Shown: positions 17,530-26,928 of the stretch, piece after piece | How positions within the stretch are numbered: position 1 is the first letter of the stretch | Layout: each line of letters opens with the position of its first letter | Origin: Paenibacillus oceani | Lineage (GTDB): Bacteria > Bacillota > Bacilli > Paenibacillales > NBRC-103111 | Assembly: GCF_014705615.1 (NCBI RefSeq) | Contig: NZ_JACXJA010000006.1 | Location: 1-64,000 of the forward strand | Direction: 5' to 3' | Length of the DNA: 64,000 nucleotides | The notes under the pieces: model-generated | The model's database searches: none | The model's input: the letters and a program-made list of their open reading frames with translations, nothing else | What the model was told of the DNA's origin: nothing | Position numbers and translations under genes: made by a program

Positions 17530-17890
17530 TTTCCCGGCGATTCAGGTGTCCCTTACTTCGGCACGACCGCCTCTGCTGCTTCTGCCGTTCAGCGGAGCCT
17601 CACGGCTCCGGTTACTATCCTCAGAAGGCGTTCCGGCTGATTTGTCTCCGGGGAAGGATGTCATCTTTCCGCTCCTGTGCCTGCCCAAGTTTACCTGCAT
17701 AAGCCCTTGGCGGCTTCGGACCTCGTCTTGTGTGGCAGACTCATCCGGCCCACACAGCCTCAAATCAGGTTCGTGTACCTCGGGCCAAGCATTGCCCTCC
17801 AGCTTCCTCCAGACTCCCCCTCGCAACAGACGCCCTTACTCTTGGCTAGGGGCAGGCCCTCGCCAGCCCCCGTTCCGGAATTTCGCCATA
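17530..17890 (-). ncRNA. Structured-RNA-like region, possibly a 5' remnant of a group II intron
   Basis: About 360 bp on the minus strand with no credible protein, rich in GGGG/CCCC helices and GNRA-type elements. One example is GGAGCC-GTGA-GGCTCC (17594-17609), a 6-bp stem closed by a GUGA tetraloop. The run GCAGCAGAGG...GAAGTAAGGGACAC...CGGGAAAGG, read along the minus strand, resembles from memory the segment upstream of reverse-transcriptase genes in bacterial group II introns. No reverse transcriptase follows, so if it is an intron it is truncated. It lies between the terminator of the Glu-Val tRNA unit and the fMet-Asp unit. This is a resemblance, not an alignment. Confidence 0.35.
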
Positions 17891-17922
17891 TAGATGGCGC
17901 CCAGGCCGGGCGCGCCAAAAAA

Positions 17923-17955
17923 ATCAAAAAAGCCTTGCTAAGCAAGGCTTTCCGG
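17923..17955 (-). terminator. Intrinsic terminator after tRNA-Val
   Basis: Minus-strand AAGCCTTGC-tt-AGCAAGGCTT followed by TTTTGATTTTTTT, immediately 3' of tRNA-Val. Confidence 0.85.
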
Positions 17956-17968
17956 GTATTGCTATGAA

Positions 17969-18041
17969 TGAACGCTAACGGGATCGAACCGCTGACCCCT
18001 ACCCTGTCAAGGTAGTGCTCTCCCAGCTGAGCTAAGCGTTC
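17969..18041 (-). tRNA. tRNA-Val (GAC)
   Basis: Cloverleaf with acceptor GAACGCT/AGCGTTC, anticodon arm CTACC-TTGACAG-GGTAG (anticodon GAC), GGTTCGATCC T-loop, discriminator A. CCA is not encoded. It lies 65 bp downstream of tRNA-Glu, probably one transcript. Confidence 0.95.
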
Positions 18042-18106
18042 ATGAAGTATTGGCAAGCTCCGACGAACCTAATAGGTTCTCATCCCAAGCGGAGTTATTA
18101 CATAGA

Positions 18107-18181
18107 TGGTGACCCGTAGGGGATTCGAACCCCTGTTACCTCCGTGAAAGGGAGGTGTCTTAACCCCTTGACCAACGGGCC
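18107..18181 (-). tRNA. tRNA-Glu (TTC)
   Basis: Cloverleaf with acceptor GGCCCGT/ACGGGTC, anticodon arm CCTCC-CTTTCAC-GGAGG (anticodon TTC), GGTTCGAATCC T-loop and an encoded CCA. First tRNA of the minus-strand pair Glu-Val. Confidence 0.95.
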
Positions 18182-18383
18182 ATGCTAGTTGTTGCACTTG
18201 CTTTGTCCTCACTAGGAGTGACAGCGAAATTAATCTTAGCATAAATCTACCGACTTGGCAACTAGTCTTCTACATTTTTTATTTCCCTCCGCGAAAACGT
18301 CCGGGGCCGCGGCCTATGTAAAACCGCCACAGCCCTGCCGACGCCCGCCCGGCACCTAAACAGCCCCGCCAGCCGCCACCAAC

Positions 18384-19259
18384 TTACCGGTATGTTTTCA
18401 CAAAATCGACGGCTTGGCGGATATTCGCCTCCGGATGTTCACCAGTCTCCCGCTCGATCGTCAAATAGCCCGTATAGCCGATATCCAGCAGCGCCTGGAA
18501 ATAAGCGTCAAACGAAACATGCCCTTCTCCCAGCGGCGTTTCGGTGTACACCTTCCTGGCCCGAACCAGCTCCCGGATCTTGCCGTTCTCCTGAGGCGTA
18601 TAATGAAGCGCCCCGTACACTTCGCGCGGATCGACGGCTACGAAGCGGACTCCGTCCTTCACATGCGTATGCACGATATAGTCTTTCAGCGTATATACGC
18701 CGCGAACCGGATCGTCACCGGTAACCATGACCAGATTGGCCGGGTCGTAATTGACGGACACACCTTTACCTCCGAGCGTATCGAGAAATTGCTTCAAATG
18801 ATAAACGGTAGTCGGCCCTGTCTCGATGGCAAAAAAGGAGCCCATGCTCTCCGCATACTCGCACAGCTCCCGGCAAGCCGCCTGCATCGCCGCGTATTCC
18901 CTACTCTCGGAGTCATAAGGGATAACCCCGATATGCGTCGTCACGATATCGGTCCCGAGCTCCTTGGCGAGCTCCATGATTCGTTTCGACTTCTCGACTT
19001 TCTCCGGATTGGCGGCCTCGTCCTCAAAACCGAACGCCCCCAAGTCGCCGCACAAGGCGGCTATATCCAGTCCGAGCGATGCGATATAATCTTTCAGTTC
19101 CCGCCGCGCCGATGCCGATAAAGACTGCGGCTCCATCTCTCCCCGGACGGCATACAACTGCAGTCCTTCCGCTCCGACTTCTTTCGCCTTCGCGATGCCT
19201 TGCCTGACCCCCACCCGAAACCCGTCGGCGATAACGCCTATTTTGTTTGTGATTTTCAC
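18384..19259 (-). CDS. Sugar phosphate isomerase/epimerase (xylose isomerase-like TIM barrel)
   Basis: About 291 residues of the AP-endonuclease-2/xylose-isomerase-like barrel. Metal-site features: TTHIGVIP (His, about residue 107), FAIETGPT (Glu, about 144), VNYDPANLVM (Asp, about 178), HTHVKDG (His-x-His, about 207) and LTIERETG (final Glu, about 264). The frame is open to 19376, but GTG 19259 has AGGGGAG about 9 nt upstream and starts at MKITNKIGV as relatives do. It follows the AraC regulator's start-side gap on the same strand and probably acts on a sugar released by the neighbouring polysaccharide genes. Substrate unknown. Confidence 0.85.
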   Translation of the reverse strand: MKITNKIGVIADGFRVGVRQGIAKAKEVGAEGLQLYAVRGEMEPQSLSASARRELKDYIASLGLDIAALCGDLGAFGFEDEAANPEKVEKSKRIMELAKELGTDIVTTHIGVIPYDSESREYAAMQAACRELCEYAESMGSFFAIETGPTTVYHLKQFLDTLGGKGVSVNYDPANLVMVTGDDPVRGVYTLKDYIVHTHVKDGVRFVAVDPREVYGALHYTPQENGKIRELVRARKVYTETPLGEGHVSFDAYFQALLDIGYTGYLTIERETGEHPEANIRQAVDFVKTYR

Positions 19260-19382
19260 GGTATGCACTCTCCCCTTCCTCGTCTCACGCTTAGTATAAG
19301 GAAGGACGTCTCCGCTGTATTGTTCCGGCGCCGCCGTATTATTGTGCATCCGCCCGGAAATTGTCCCCTCCTCCACAAACCG

Positions 19383-19411
19383 AAAAAAGACCTGCCGCCA
19401 TGGACAGGTCC
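19383..19411 (-). terminator. Intrinsic terminator after the AraC gene
   Basis: Minus-strand GACCTG-tccatggcgg-CAGGTC followed by TTTTTT, 25 bp beyond the regulator stop. Confidence 0.8.
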
Positions 19412-19435
19412 CGCTTCCAGATCAGGCAAGCCGGT

Positions 19436-20392
19436 TTAAAAAACGGCGTTATTGCTCCGTGCGGCGCCAGCCCCGGAGGGCGGCTTTAAATGTTCGCGGA
19501 TATATTGCGTCGGGGAATAACCGAACGCCTTGCGAAACGCGCGGCTGAACGTGTGGATCGAGTCGTAACGCATGATGGCGGCGATTTCCGTAATCGAATA
19601 TTCTCCGGTTTTCATCAGCTCGACCGCCTTGCGCCACTTTTTCTTGACCACATAATCGCGGAGGCAGTCGCCCGTTTCCCTGGAAAACAAATGGGACAAA
19701 TACGATAGGCTGTAACCGAACGCGTCAGAAATTTCTTTCAAATCCTCGATTTGCAGCAAACGGTCGTCGATGTAATGGATGGCCGCATATACGGCTCTCT
19801 TCGCAGCATTCTCTCCGCCTTCCCCGGGATACTTGGCATCCCAGTCAGAGAAAAAGTTGCGGTAGGTCAAGATCAAGATCTGCTCAAGGTACATTTGAAT
19901 CATCGACTCGGAAAACCGGTTGGTGCCGCACATTTCTTTGAGCACATTGACAAACGGCGTGCGGATGTCCAGCCGGTCCCGGCAGCGGGGCGTCGCCTTG
20001 TTGTCCATCCTCTTCTTGATATCGAGGAACGGATGATCCGCAGGCAGCGCCGGGTTGAAATGAAAGCCGAGGTACAAGTACCGGAACGGTTCGTCCGGAT
20101 CGCTCCCGCCTTGATGGTACTCTCCCGGGTTGCCGATATAGATGTCGCCCTGTTCCAGATCGAACCGGTGATCGTCGGTGGCGAACCAGCCTTTTCCCGA
20201 AACGACGTACGAGATTTCATAACAGACTTGCTGGTGATTGGAAAGGACAAAATTCGCATCACAGCTCAGATCGCCGATCTGCTGCAGCAATAAGGGTCCG
20301 TAACGCATAGGCTCGGGAAGGTGCAAACAATCGAATTGAAATCGCCGCTTGCCCGGTATGCTCGTCATCTTGGCCCCCTGGGGTACCGACAT
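19436..20392 (-). CDS. AraC family transcriptional regulator (cupin sensor, C-terminal HTH)
   Basis: About 318 residues. The N-terminal cupin arm (residues about 20-120: CYEISYVVSGKGWFATDDHRF, LEQGDIYIGNPGEYHQG) is typical of sugar sensors. The C-terminal double HTH spans about 205-305, with LKEISDAFGYSLSYLSHLFSRETG and ITEIAAIMRYDSIHTFSRAFRKAFGYSPTQY. ATG 20392 with GAGGAG upstream is preferred over the open frame to 20506. It is transcribed away from the solute-binding lipoprotein at 21.3 kb, is followed by its own terminator, and is a candidate regulator of the lipoprotein/heparinase pair. Confidence 0.9.
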   Translation of the reverse strand: MSVPQGAKMTSIPGKRRFQFDCLHLPEPMRYGPLLLQQIGDLSCDANFVLSNHQQVCYEISYVVSGKGWFATDDHRFDLEQGDIYIGNPGEYHQGGSDPDEPFRYLYLGFHFNPALPADHPFLDIKKRMDNKATPRCRDRLDIRTPFVNVLKEMCGTNRFSESMIQMYLEQILILTYRNFFSDWDAKYPGEGGENAAKRAVYAAIHYIDDRLLQIEDLKEISDAFGYSLSYLSHLFSRETGDCLRDYVVKKKWRKAVELMKTGEYSITEIAAIMRYDSIHTFSRAFRKAFGYSPTQYIREHLKPPSGAGAARSNNAVF

Positions 20393-21189
20393 TACGACCG
20401 CTCCTCTCGTTCCGTCTCCATCGCCCTGCTCCTCTCCATCATACCCACTTTCCCTAAAGTACCGCAATAGGAAGATCACGGTCCACCCGTTGAAACGTTG
20501 CGGCACCCTCCTACGGAAATAGGCGCGAAGCCGGGCGACAGCGTAAGAGCAATGGAGAAGCTGTATTCTCCAGCGGGCCCAAGTAACCGACTACTGGTGC
20601 ACAGTCCGCTATTGTCCGAAGACTGCCGCTAATCCGGCCGAAACCGGAAGCCGCCTGTCTCTTATGAAACTTAACCGATCAAGGAGGAATGTCGGATGGA
20701 GGCGTAAACTGCCAAGATCAGGTTCCGGTCCAGCAATAGACCCACTCCCCCAACAGACCCGATTTCAGGCCGGACATCCGCACGGAACAGCCGTTCCTTC
20801 ATGTGATGCATGAAAAGTAGCATTATCAATGGACGTTTTATAAACAAGTTCCGGCGCGGTATAATAGCAGACTCCCGGCTCCCACACAGTCCAACAGATG
20901 CAGAGGGTAGAGAGCGGCAGACTGCTTGATAGTCTAACGAACCGAGTAACCCTTAATGGGACAAATTGCAACGATATGACATTATTGCGAACTTCATAAG
21001 CGTTATTTCACTCATCCGATCACACTTTCGTCTGTTTACGACTTCATAAGGTCGCTGGGGTTCGTTAAATCAAAAAGAAGCCATTCTCCCGGCAATAAGC
21101 ACGATACGATTCGTTAGTCTTAAACATAAGCGGGTTGCCCCTGACCTTTTTTGCGCCGCTTGGGGCTCCAAGGTATGAGTTTCGTACAA
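20393..21189. other. Gene-free stretch of about 800 bp
   Basis: No reading frame here shows family features. It contains a plus-strand TATAAT near 20861 without a -35, and two TTCATAAG copies near 20993 and 21045. It is presumably the control region of the AraC gene plus decayed sequence. Confidence 0.5.
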
Positions 21190-21229
21190 AAAACAAAAAC
21201 AGTCCGCCCCCACTCCGTAGGCGGACTGT
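21190..21229 (-). terminator. Intrinsic terminator downstream of the first solute-binding lipoprotein
   Basis: Minus-strand ACAGTCCGCC-tacggagtgggg-GGCGGACTGT followed by TTTTGTTTTTTG. It lies 120 bp after the lipoprotein stop codon. Confidence 0.85.
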
Positions 21230-21347
21230 GTCTATTGTGATCAGGCTCCGGCTCTGCCCGGCCCCGCAGTAATCAGAGGTCGAACCCGCAGCAACTGCCA
21301 AGCTGGTATTTAAAATCCGGTTGCCCGATATCCGATATTCGACCCCG

Positions 21348-22640
21348 TTATTTCTCGGCGGCAATATACGCGTCGATCTCTTCGCTGGCTTCCCGCAGCG
21401 CGGTGTTCACATCTTTTTTGCCTGCCGCGTAATCTTTGTATTTCGCTTCCAGTATGCCCCGCGCCTTCGTAAACCGGGTTTGCACGACATACGTGGCCGG
21501 CTTCGTTTTCAGAATCGCTTCGATATGTTTGTTTTTAAGCAGCGGATGGTCGGCGCCGAAGTTTTTGTTGATCGCTTCGTTCTGCAGAGCGCTCAGCATG
21601 ATGCCCGACCGGCTCAGCGCCGTCTGCACCTCGTCGGAGGTCGCGAGCTTGATCACCTGCATCGCCTGCTCGGGATGCTTGCTGTTCGAGGCGATCTGCA
21701 GCACGAACGTCTGAACCATCCCCGACGTGTGCGGCCGCTCCGGGAAGCTCGGATATTCCGCGACGTCCCACTCGAAATCGGCGTTGGCCATCCCGTTTAA
21801 CACTTCGGGGGCGGCCAGCATCGCCACGTTTTTGTCCTTCACGAACCGGTTGACCGTATTGCCGTGGCTCGTGATCTGAAATTCGTTGCCGGGGATATCG
21901 TTGATCCGCTTGGTCAGCTCGAACACTTTCCGCCATCCGTCTGTATTTACCGCAGCCTTGAGGGTAACCGGGTCGACGTAGGGGATCGACAGCGAGTTCC
22001 CGACCTTCTCGATGCCTTCCGGATCGAGACCTTTGTACTGAACCCCGTCTTCCATACGTGTCAGCTTTTTGCCGAGCTCGATCGCCTGCTCCCAGGTCAT
22101 GCCGTCGGACGGATAAGGAACGCCGAACTTATCGAAGATGTTTTTGTTATAAAACGTCGCATAGTAGTTGTAGCCGAACGGGAGGGCGAACAAGCCGCCT
22201 TTGGCGATCGTATCGGATTGCAGCCTGACACCGTCGAGATTCGACTTCTCAAACCGGTTCAGATCCACCTCGTACTTCTTGATCAAAGGCGTCATATCGG
22301 CCAGCAGCTTGAAGTTGGCGAATTGGTCCAGCAGGCTGCCCCACCCTGTAATAATGTCCACTTCGTTCCCGCCGATGGCGAGGTTTTCGATTGGCATAGC
22401 CGTGCGTTCCAATACTTGCAGCGTGATGTGCGGATATTTCTGTTTCAGCGGCTGAACGAACAACTGCTCGATGATCTCCGGAGTAAGCGCGCCATAATTG
22501 TACAATTTCAGCGTTACCGGCTCCATTTTGACCGGTGTTTCCTCCGGCTTGCCGCTGTCGCCTGCCTTGGGCGTCCCCGAGGAACTGCAGCCGCTCGCGA
22601 ATACCGCCAGCAAAGCCATACTCCATACGAGCTTTTTCAT
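21348..22640 (-). CDS. ABC-type sugar solute-binding lipoprotein (paralogue 1, no permease nearby)
   Basis: 430 residues, cluster-B type extracellular binding protein (SBP_bac_1 family). The signal peptide MKKLVWSMALLAVFASGC ends in lipobox FASGC, so it is anchored on the outer face of the membrane. The linker is Ser/Gly/Pro-rich. The core motif YNKNIFDKFGVPYPSDGMTW is shared nearly word for word with the proteins at 27.6 and 45.6 kb. GGGGGCAG precedes the ATG. A cre box lies 30 bp upstream. No membrane permease or ATPase gene is adjacent, which is unusual. The upstream neighbour on this strand is the heparinase-like protein, so oligosaccharides from that enzyme are the likely ligand. Confidence 0.9.
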   Translation of the reverse strand: MKKLVWSMALLAVFASGCSSSGTPKAGDSGKPEETPVKMEPVTLKLYNYGALTPEIIEQLFVQPLKQKYPHITLQVLERTAMPIENLAIGGNEVDIITGWGSLLDQFANFKLLADMTPLIKKYEVDLNRFEKSNLDGVRLQSDTIAKGGLFALPFGYNYYATFYNKNIFDKFGVPYPSDGMTWEQAIELGKKLTRMEDGVQYKGLDPEGIEKVGNSLSIPYVDPVTLKAAVNTDGWRKVFELTKRINDIPGNEFQITSHGNTVNRFVKDKNVAMLAAPEVLNGMANADFEWDVAEYPSFPERPHTSGMVQTFVLQIASNSKHPEQAMQVIKLATSDEVQTALSRSGIMLSALQNEAINKNFGADHPLLKNKHIEAILKTKPATYVVQTRFTKARGILEAKYKDYAAGKKDVNTALREASEEIDAYIAAEK

Positions 22641-22669
22641 ACTTCTGCCCCCGTTTCACAAGAATGAAA

Positions 22670-22683
22670 TGTAACCGCTTGCA
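22670..22683. promoter_or_regulatory. Catabolite-responsive element (cre, CcpA site)
   Basis: TGTAACCGCTTGCA matches the TGTAANCGNTTNCA cre consensus at every fixed position. It lies 30 bp before the solute-binding lipoprotein start, consistent with glucose repression. Confidence 0.65.
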
Positions 22684-22952
22684 AATAAAGCTGAGAAAAT
22701 GACTCCCCCCATTAACGCTTCCTTTCGCGGAAAACGTTGTTCCTCTTCACCTCCAACGGCACCCCCTCCTTGATCGTTGTTCCGTTATAAGCCTAGTATA
22801 GAAAATCGCCCGTTCCGCTGTATTGGTCCTAATCCGCCGCAATATTGTGCAGACGCCGCGATTGAGCCGGAAACAGCCGGTCCAGCCTGGCCGCAGCTGC
22901 GGCGGCGAATCGTCTCTCCCTTGTGCAGCAACAGCCCTTACCCGAGACACGA

Positions 22953-22995
22953 GAAAAAAGCCCGCCGCCTGCATCCGCGCAGACGACGAGCCTTT
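22953..22995 (-). terminator. Intrinsic terminator after the heparinase-like gene
   Basis: Minus-strand GGCTCGTCGTCTGC-gcggat-GCAGGCGGCGGGCT followed by TTTTT. The stem includes a few G-U pairs. Confidence 0.8.
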
Positions 22996-23007
22996 CTCCC
23001 CCTTTCC

Positions 23008-26000
23008 TTATTTCACGGTAATCTGCAAATCCGCCCCGAGCTTGAACTCGAAGCCTTCGCTTTCGTCGTTATCATCGTCATCGTCGTCGTCATCCGCAGG
23101 CTCGACTTCCACCGAAATCGTCGTCGTCCCTTTGTTGTGCGCCTTCAGCCGGCTCTGCCCGTTGACATTGGCAATGTTGGGGCGCTCGCTGTCCCAGTCG
23201 AGCTCATATCCCGACAGGTCGGCTTCGGTGCCGTCCGCGTACCAGCCTTTCACCTGGAGCTGGACGGTTTCGTTTTTGGTCAGCTCCGTCTTGGGCGATA
23301 CGATCGTTATCGAAGCCGGCCACATCAGTTGACGGGCGAGCGGGATGACGAACGTGTTACCGGGCGCTACGTCGTACTTAAACCCTTGCGACAAATCGGT
23401 CGTACTGGCATAAGAGCGGATGAGCGTAATATCGCCGAGATCGAGCTCGTACAGTCCCCCGCCAAGCGGCACGACGTCCTTGATCAGATATACCGCATTG
23501 CGCTGGCCGTCGTTGCGCACGTAGACCGATCGGCCGATCAGACTGCCCGGCTGCTGATCTTGCAGATCAAGCTGTACCTGAAGCTTGTTCTGAAGTGACA
23601 GCTCCCTCGTAAAGTCGGTGACCGTTCCTTCCAGACGGGCAACTCCTGTGTTCGCGTATCCGGCGTACTCCGGACCGGTTCTGCCGATAGAGGCGCCGTT
23701 GTTTACGTAGCTGAACACCGGCTGGCCGCCGTTTTCCGAGTAAACGCCGAAGGAGCCTTGGAAGCGGATTTTGCCGTCGATCACATAGGCCGCATCCGGG
23801 TTCATCGAGCTGATGACGTAGTCGGTCCGGCCGTTCGCCAGCTGCACCTTGACTGCCCTCACGCCGTACACGTCGGCCGATACCGAGCCTGGCGCCGCCG
23901 ATACGGATGCTTGCGAAATATCGCTGATGAAACGGGAGTTCTCATAAGGCTCGATCACCGACGTGAACGTACTGTCCAGATTCAAGCCGCTGCGATGGGC
24001 GACGACGTATTTGAGACTTTCCGGGTTGCCCGGCTTATTGCGCGGCGGAACCCCGTCGGCCAAAGCGACGTCGTCCAGCTCGCCAAGCATCGTCATCCGC
24101 ACGTGAATATCCCGGTCGACCGGATGAACGTTCCACGTATCCTCCACGTCGTAATCGACGCTGAACGCCGCGGACGGCTCGTTGTCACGCTCCACGTTTT
24201 TCAGCCAATGGAAGCCCGGTCCGGCATATCCCGATCCGGTTACACTGTCGTTTGCCGGTCTGACGCCGAATTCGACGCCCGGTCCGGCATACGTTCCCGT
24301 CGGCTGCGCCGTCAGCGAAAGCCCTTCGGTCGTTACCGGTCCTTCTGCGGCATGGAAGCTGAAATGATGCTCGCTGCCGCCCTTCACCCGGAAAAAGTCA
24401 ACGACATACGAGTTCGCCTCGTCCACCTTCACCATCGCCGAGGTCCGTTTGTACAGCTCGGTTTGCGGATACGCTTTTGGAGCTTCGGCCTCGAACAGTT
24501 TGACCATCGAGCTGTCGTCGTACAAGGTCGGAGTGCCGTCCCAAACCGCCGCCTGTTTTTTCTTATCGACCATAACCGTATTATGGCTGATCGTATTATT
24601 CACCCATTCGAACCGGTTCACGTCGGTCGCATTCGCCTGTTCGGGGTATCCGAGGTCCGGGAGCAGATCGATACCGAAGCCGTACAAGCCCAGATTCAGC
24701 ATATCCCGGTGCCCGTGGCCGCTCGTCCGTCCGTAGTACGTCCACATCGCGCGTCTCGTATCCGCTCCGGTGCCGGCCGCCCCGTCTCTAAGCGCCGCCA
24801 GGCCGTAACCGGTCAAGTTCGTGCTGTCGAGATCGAGCGGGCCGTGCTGCGCAATGACGGCTTCGATGTCTGCCGCAACCTGATTCGGATTGGCCGTATA
24901 CACGTCGGAATGAATCCCTTCCGTCTTATTGCCGTTCAGCATATAAGCAAGCTGGGCGTATACCGGATCGCCGAACCGTTCGAACGCTTTGATCGACTGG
25001 GCTTTATCGACCTGGATGCCGGGCTGCCCCGTCGTGCCGCTGTCGCCGATCGAAGGCGTATACCGGCCCAGCATCGTCAGCGGATACATCGCCTGGAACA
25101 TTTTGCGGAACTTCACGTTTTCATACAAGTCGGCCGCCGGATATTTGTCATACCCGTCCAGCGCATCGGCAACCGTCAAGTACGTATTCAGCCACAGCTT
25201 GTTGTACCCCGGTCCCGCTTCGTTGCCGTGCCCGTCGCGGTCGACGTCGTTCACCATACTGAACAGCACGTTGCCTCCGGTGACACGTCTTGGGATCTGA
25301 TTGACGAACGCCCCCGGCTGGAAGACGAAATCGAGCCAGTCTTTCGTCTCCGGCAGCGTATCGTGAACGACCGCGGCCAGCGCTACCGCGCTTTGATGGA
25401 AACCGTTATTGCCGCGGATCTGATCCCAGTACATGCCCGGCTGCACTTGCCGCAGAATGCCGTCCTCGATGTTCCGGCGGATCTCCGTGCCGCTCGATTT
25501 CAGAGGCAGCTTGTACTGCTGGCCTTTGGCCTGGAGAAACGCGACGACATCCGGCGCATCAAACGCGGTGAAAAAGGCGTCGTAAGCGCCGATAAATACT
25601 TTGACGAGCGATGTTTCCCAGATCGATCCTACGGCTTTACCGTCCCCGGTGCCCCCGTGGGAATTGACGTACACCGCATTGCTGAATTCGGCTACGTCAA
25701 GCGACGGATACACGTCGGCCACCCGATCGAGCAGGACAGCGCCGGCTTTGGCGTATTTCTCGTCGCCGGTGTATACGTACGCGCTTTGCAAATGGCTGAG
25801 CGCGCCGTTCACATTAGCGGGGCTGCCGTACCAGGCGAACCAGTGGGCGTAATAAGCGATAAACGTATACCGCTTGTTCGTCTGCGGGTCTACCCAGCCG
25901 TAGCCGTCGTCGACGCCCCATGTCGGGCCTTTGTCCGGATACAGCGTGTTCACCAGAAGCGTACGGTCGGCTAATGCCGGATTAAAGTTGCCGTGCTCGT

Positions 26001-26928
26001 CCAACCCGCTCCGGTAATACGCCCCGAAGTCGTTCGTCGGAAACTTGTAGCCGCTTGCCGGGTCGGTAATTTTCCACGGATCGTTCAGCGGGTCCGCTTT
26101 CCACGGATAGTTGCCGTACGATTTCAGATCGCCGGATACCGGGCTGAAGTTGCCGGTAAGCTGATTCGTGTTATAGCTGCGCGGGATGGCCTGGGTCGGC
26201 ACCAGGTTCCACAGTCCCTCGTACCCGAGCGCGACGAAGGCGTCCGCTTTGGCCAGCACGCTATCGCGCAATGCCGCCGCCCAGTCGTACTGCTGGACGT
26301 TTTGCCGCGCCGCTGCCATTTTCGCATCCGTCATATACGTCCTTCGCGTCTTGCTGTTCGTCACCTGATCGCTGTTGATCAGCACGAGGCGATGCGGATA
26401 CATGACCGTTCCTGTGCCGTTGCCGACTCCGTTGCCCTTGCCGGTTACGGTCAGCGTAATCGTATGCGTCCCGGCGGTCAGCGGCAGCTCCTGCACATAC
26501 AGATCGGGCCGCGGATATTTGCCCGTCACGCTGTAGAAGCCGTACTGCGACGCCTTGACTCCGTCGATGCTGACGTCGGCCGTGCCGCCGTCTTGTCCGG
26601 TCATGCCGCCGAGCTTCACAATGTAATTTCCGGCCTGGGCGATCTGAAATTCGAACGTGCGGGACGGCGCCGTCAGCGTCGATTCAATCTTCACTCCATA
26701 TGTAGCGTTCGTCACTTTGGGTGCGGCGTTCGGATCGCCCGCCAGCGTGACCGTAGGCTGTCCGGGGACAGCGCTTCCAAATCGGTAAACCGTCGTATCC
26801 GGCATAATAAACTCCGCTACTCCGCTTCCCGCAGCCAGCGCCGGCTGGGAAGCTGTAAATGATACTGCAGAAACTAACATCAGCAAACAAAGCACGACCG
26901 ATATCGGCCGGCGAATCGATACACTCAT
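23008..26928 (-). CDS. Secreted heparinase II/III-like polysaccharide lyase with C-terminal Ig-like domain
   Basis: 1306 residues. The signal peptide (residues 1-33, cleavage near QPALAAG) predicts export. An N-terminal beta-domain with a carbohydrate-binding look (about 35-190) precedes a long alpha/alpha toroid (about 205-650, WDQIRGNNGFHQSAVALAAV). Then comes a heparinase II/III-type region (about 720-830), GHGHRDMLNLGLYGFG and NNTISHNTVMVD, with candidate catalytic His and Tyr, and beta-sheet domains. A Big_2-type Ig domain occupies about 1205-1280, followed by a run of eight Asp (DDDDDDDD) near residue 1282. It probably cleaves an acidic polysaccharide outside the cell. GGGAGG precedes the start. 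No cell-wall anchor is visible. Confidence 0.85.
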   Translation of the reverse strand: MSVSIRRPISVVLCLLMLVSAVSFTASQPALAAGSGVAEFIMPDTTVYRFGSAVPGQPTVTLAGDPNAAPKVTNATYGVKIESTLTAPSRTFEFQIAQAGNYIVKLGGMTGQDGGTADVSIDGVKASQYGFYSVTGKYPRPDLYVQELPLTAGTHTITLTVTGKGNGVGNGTGTVMYPHRLVLINSDQVTNSKTRRTYMTDAKMAAARQNVQQYDWAAALRDSVLAKADAFVALGYEGLWNLVPTQAIPRSYNTNQLTGNFSPVSGDLKSYGNYPWKADPLNDPWKITDPASGYKFPTNDFGAYYRSGLDEHGNFNPALADRTLLVNTLYPDKGPTWGVDDGYGWVDPQTNKRYTFIAYYAHWFAWYGSPANVNGALSHLQSAYVYTGDEKYAKAGAVLLDRVADVYPSLDVAEFSNAVYVNSHGGTGDGKAVGSIWETSLVKVFIGAYDAFFTAFDAPDVVAFLQAKGQQYKLPLKSSGTEIRRNIEDGILRQVQPGMYWDQIRGNNGFHQSAVALAAVVHDTLPETKDWLDFVFQPGAFVNQIPRRVTGGNVLFSMVNDVDRDGHGNEAGPGYNKLWLNTYLTVADALDGYDKYPAADLYENVKFRKMFQAMYPLTMLGRYTPSIGDSGTTGQPGIQVDKAQSIKAFERFGDPVYAQLAYMLNGNKTEGIHSDVYTANPNQVAADIEAVIAQHGPLDLDSTNLTGYGLAALRDGAAGTGADTRRAMWTYYGRTSGHGHRDMLNLGLYGFGIDLLPDLGYPEQANATDVNRFEWVNNTISHNTVMVDKKKQAAVWDGTPTLYDDSSMVKLFEAEAPKAYPQTELYKRTSAMVKVDEANSYVVDFFRVKGGSEHHFSFHAAEGPVTTEGLSLTAQPTGTYAGPGVEFGVRPANDSVTGSGYAGPGFHWLKNVERDNEPSAAFSVDYDVEDTWNVHPVDRDIHVRMTMLGELDDVALADGVPPRNKPGNPESLKYVVAHRSGLNLDSTFTSVIEPYENSRFISDISQASVSAAPGSVSADVYGVRAVKVQLANGRTDYVISSMNPDAAYVIDGKIRFQGSFGVYSENGGQPVFSYVNNGASIGRTGPEYAGYANTGVARLEGTVTDFTRELSLQNKLQVQLDLQDQQPGSLIGRSVYVRNDGQRNAVYLIKDVVPLGGGLYELDLGDITLIRSYASTTDLSQGFKYDVAPGNTFVIPLARQLMWPASITIVSPKTELTKNETVQLQVKGWYADGTEADLSGYELDWDSERPNIANVNGQSRLKAHNKGTTTISVEVEPADDDDDDDDNDESEGFEFKLGADLQITVK

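Noticed and set aside
21065-21364. 99-codon minus-strand frame beyond the first lipoprotein
   Set aside because: It spans the lipoprotein's stop and its terminator hairpin and shows no family features or ribosome binding site.
23758-25974. A 738-codon plus-strand frame inside the heparinase-like gene
   Set aside because: It lies entirely antisense to a protein with a signal peptide and clear family motifs, is Arg/His/Val-rich with no motif, and has no ribosome binding site. It reflects GC-skewed codon usage.
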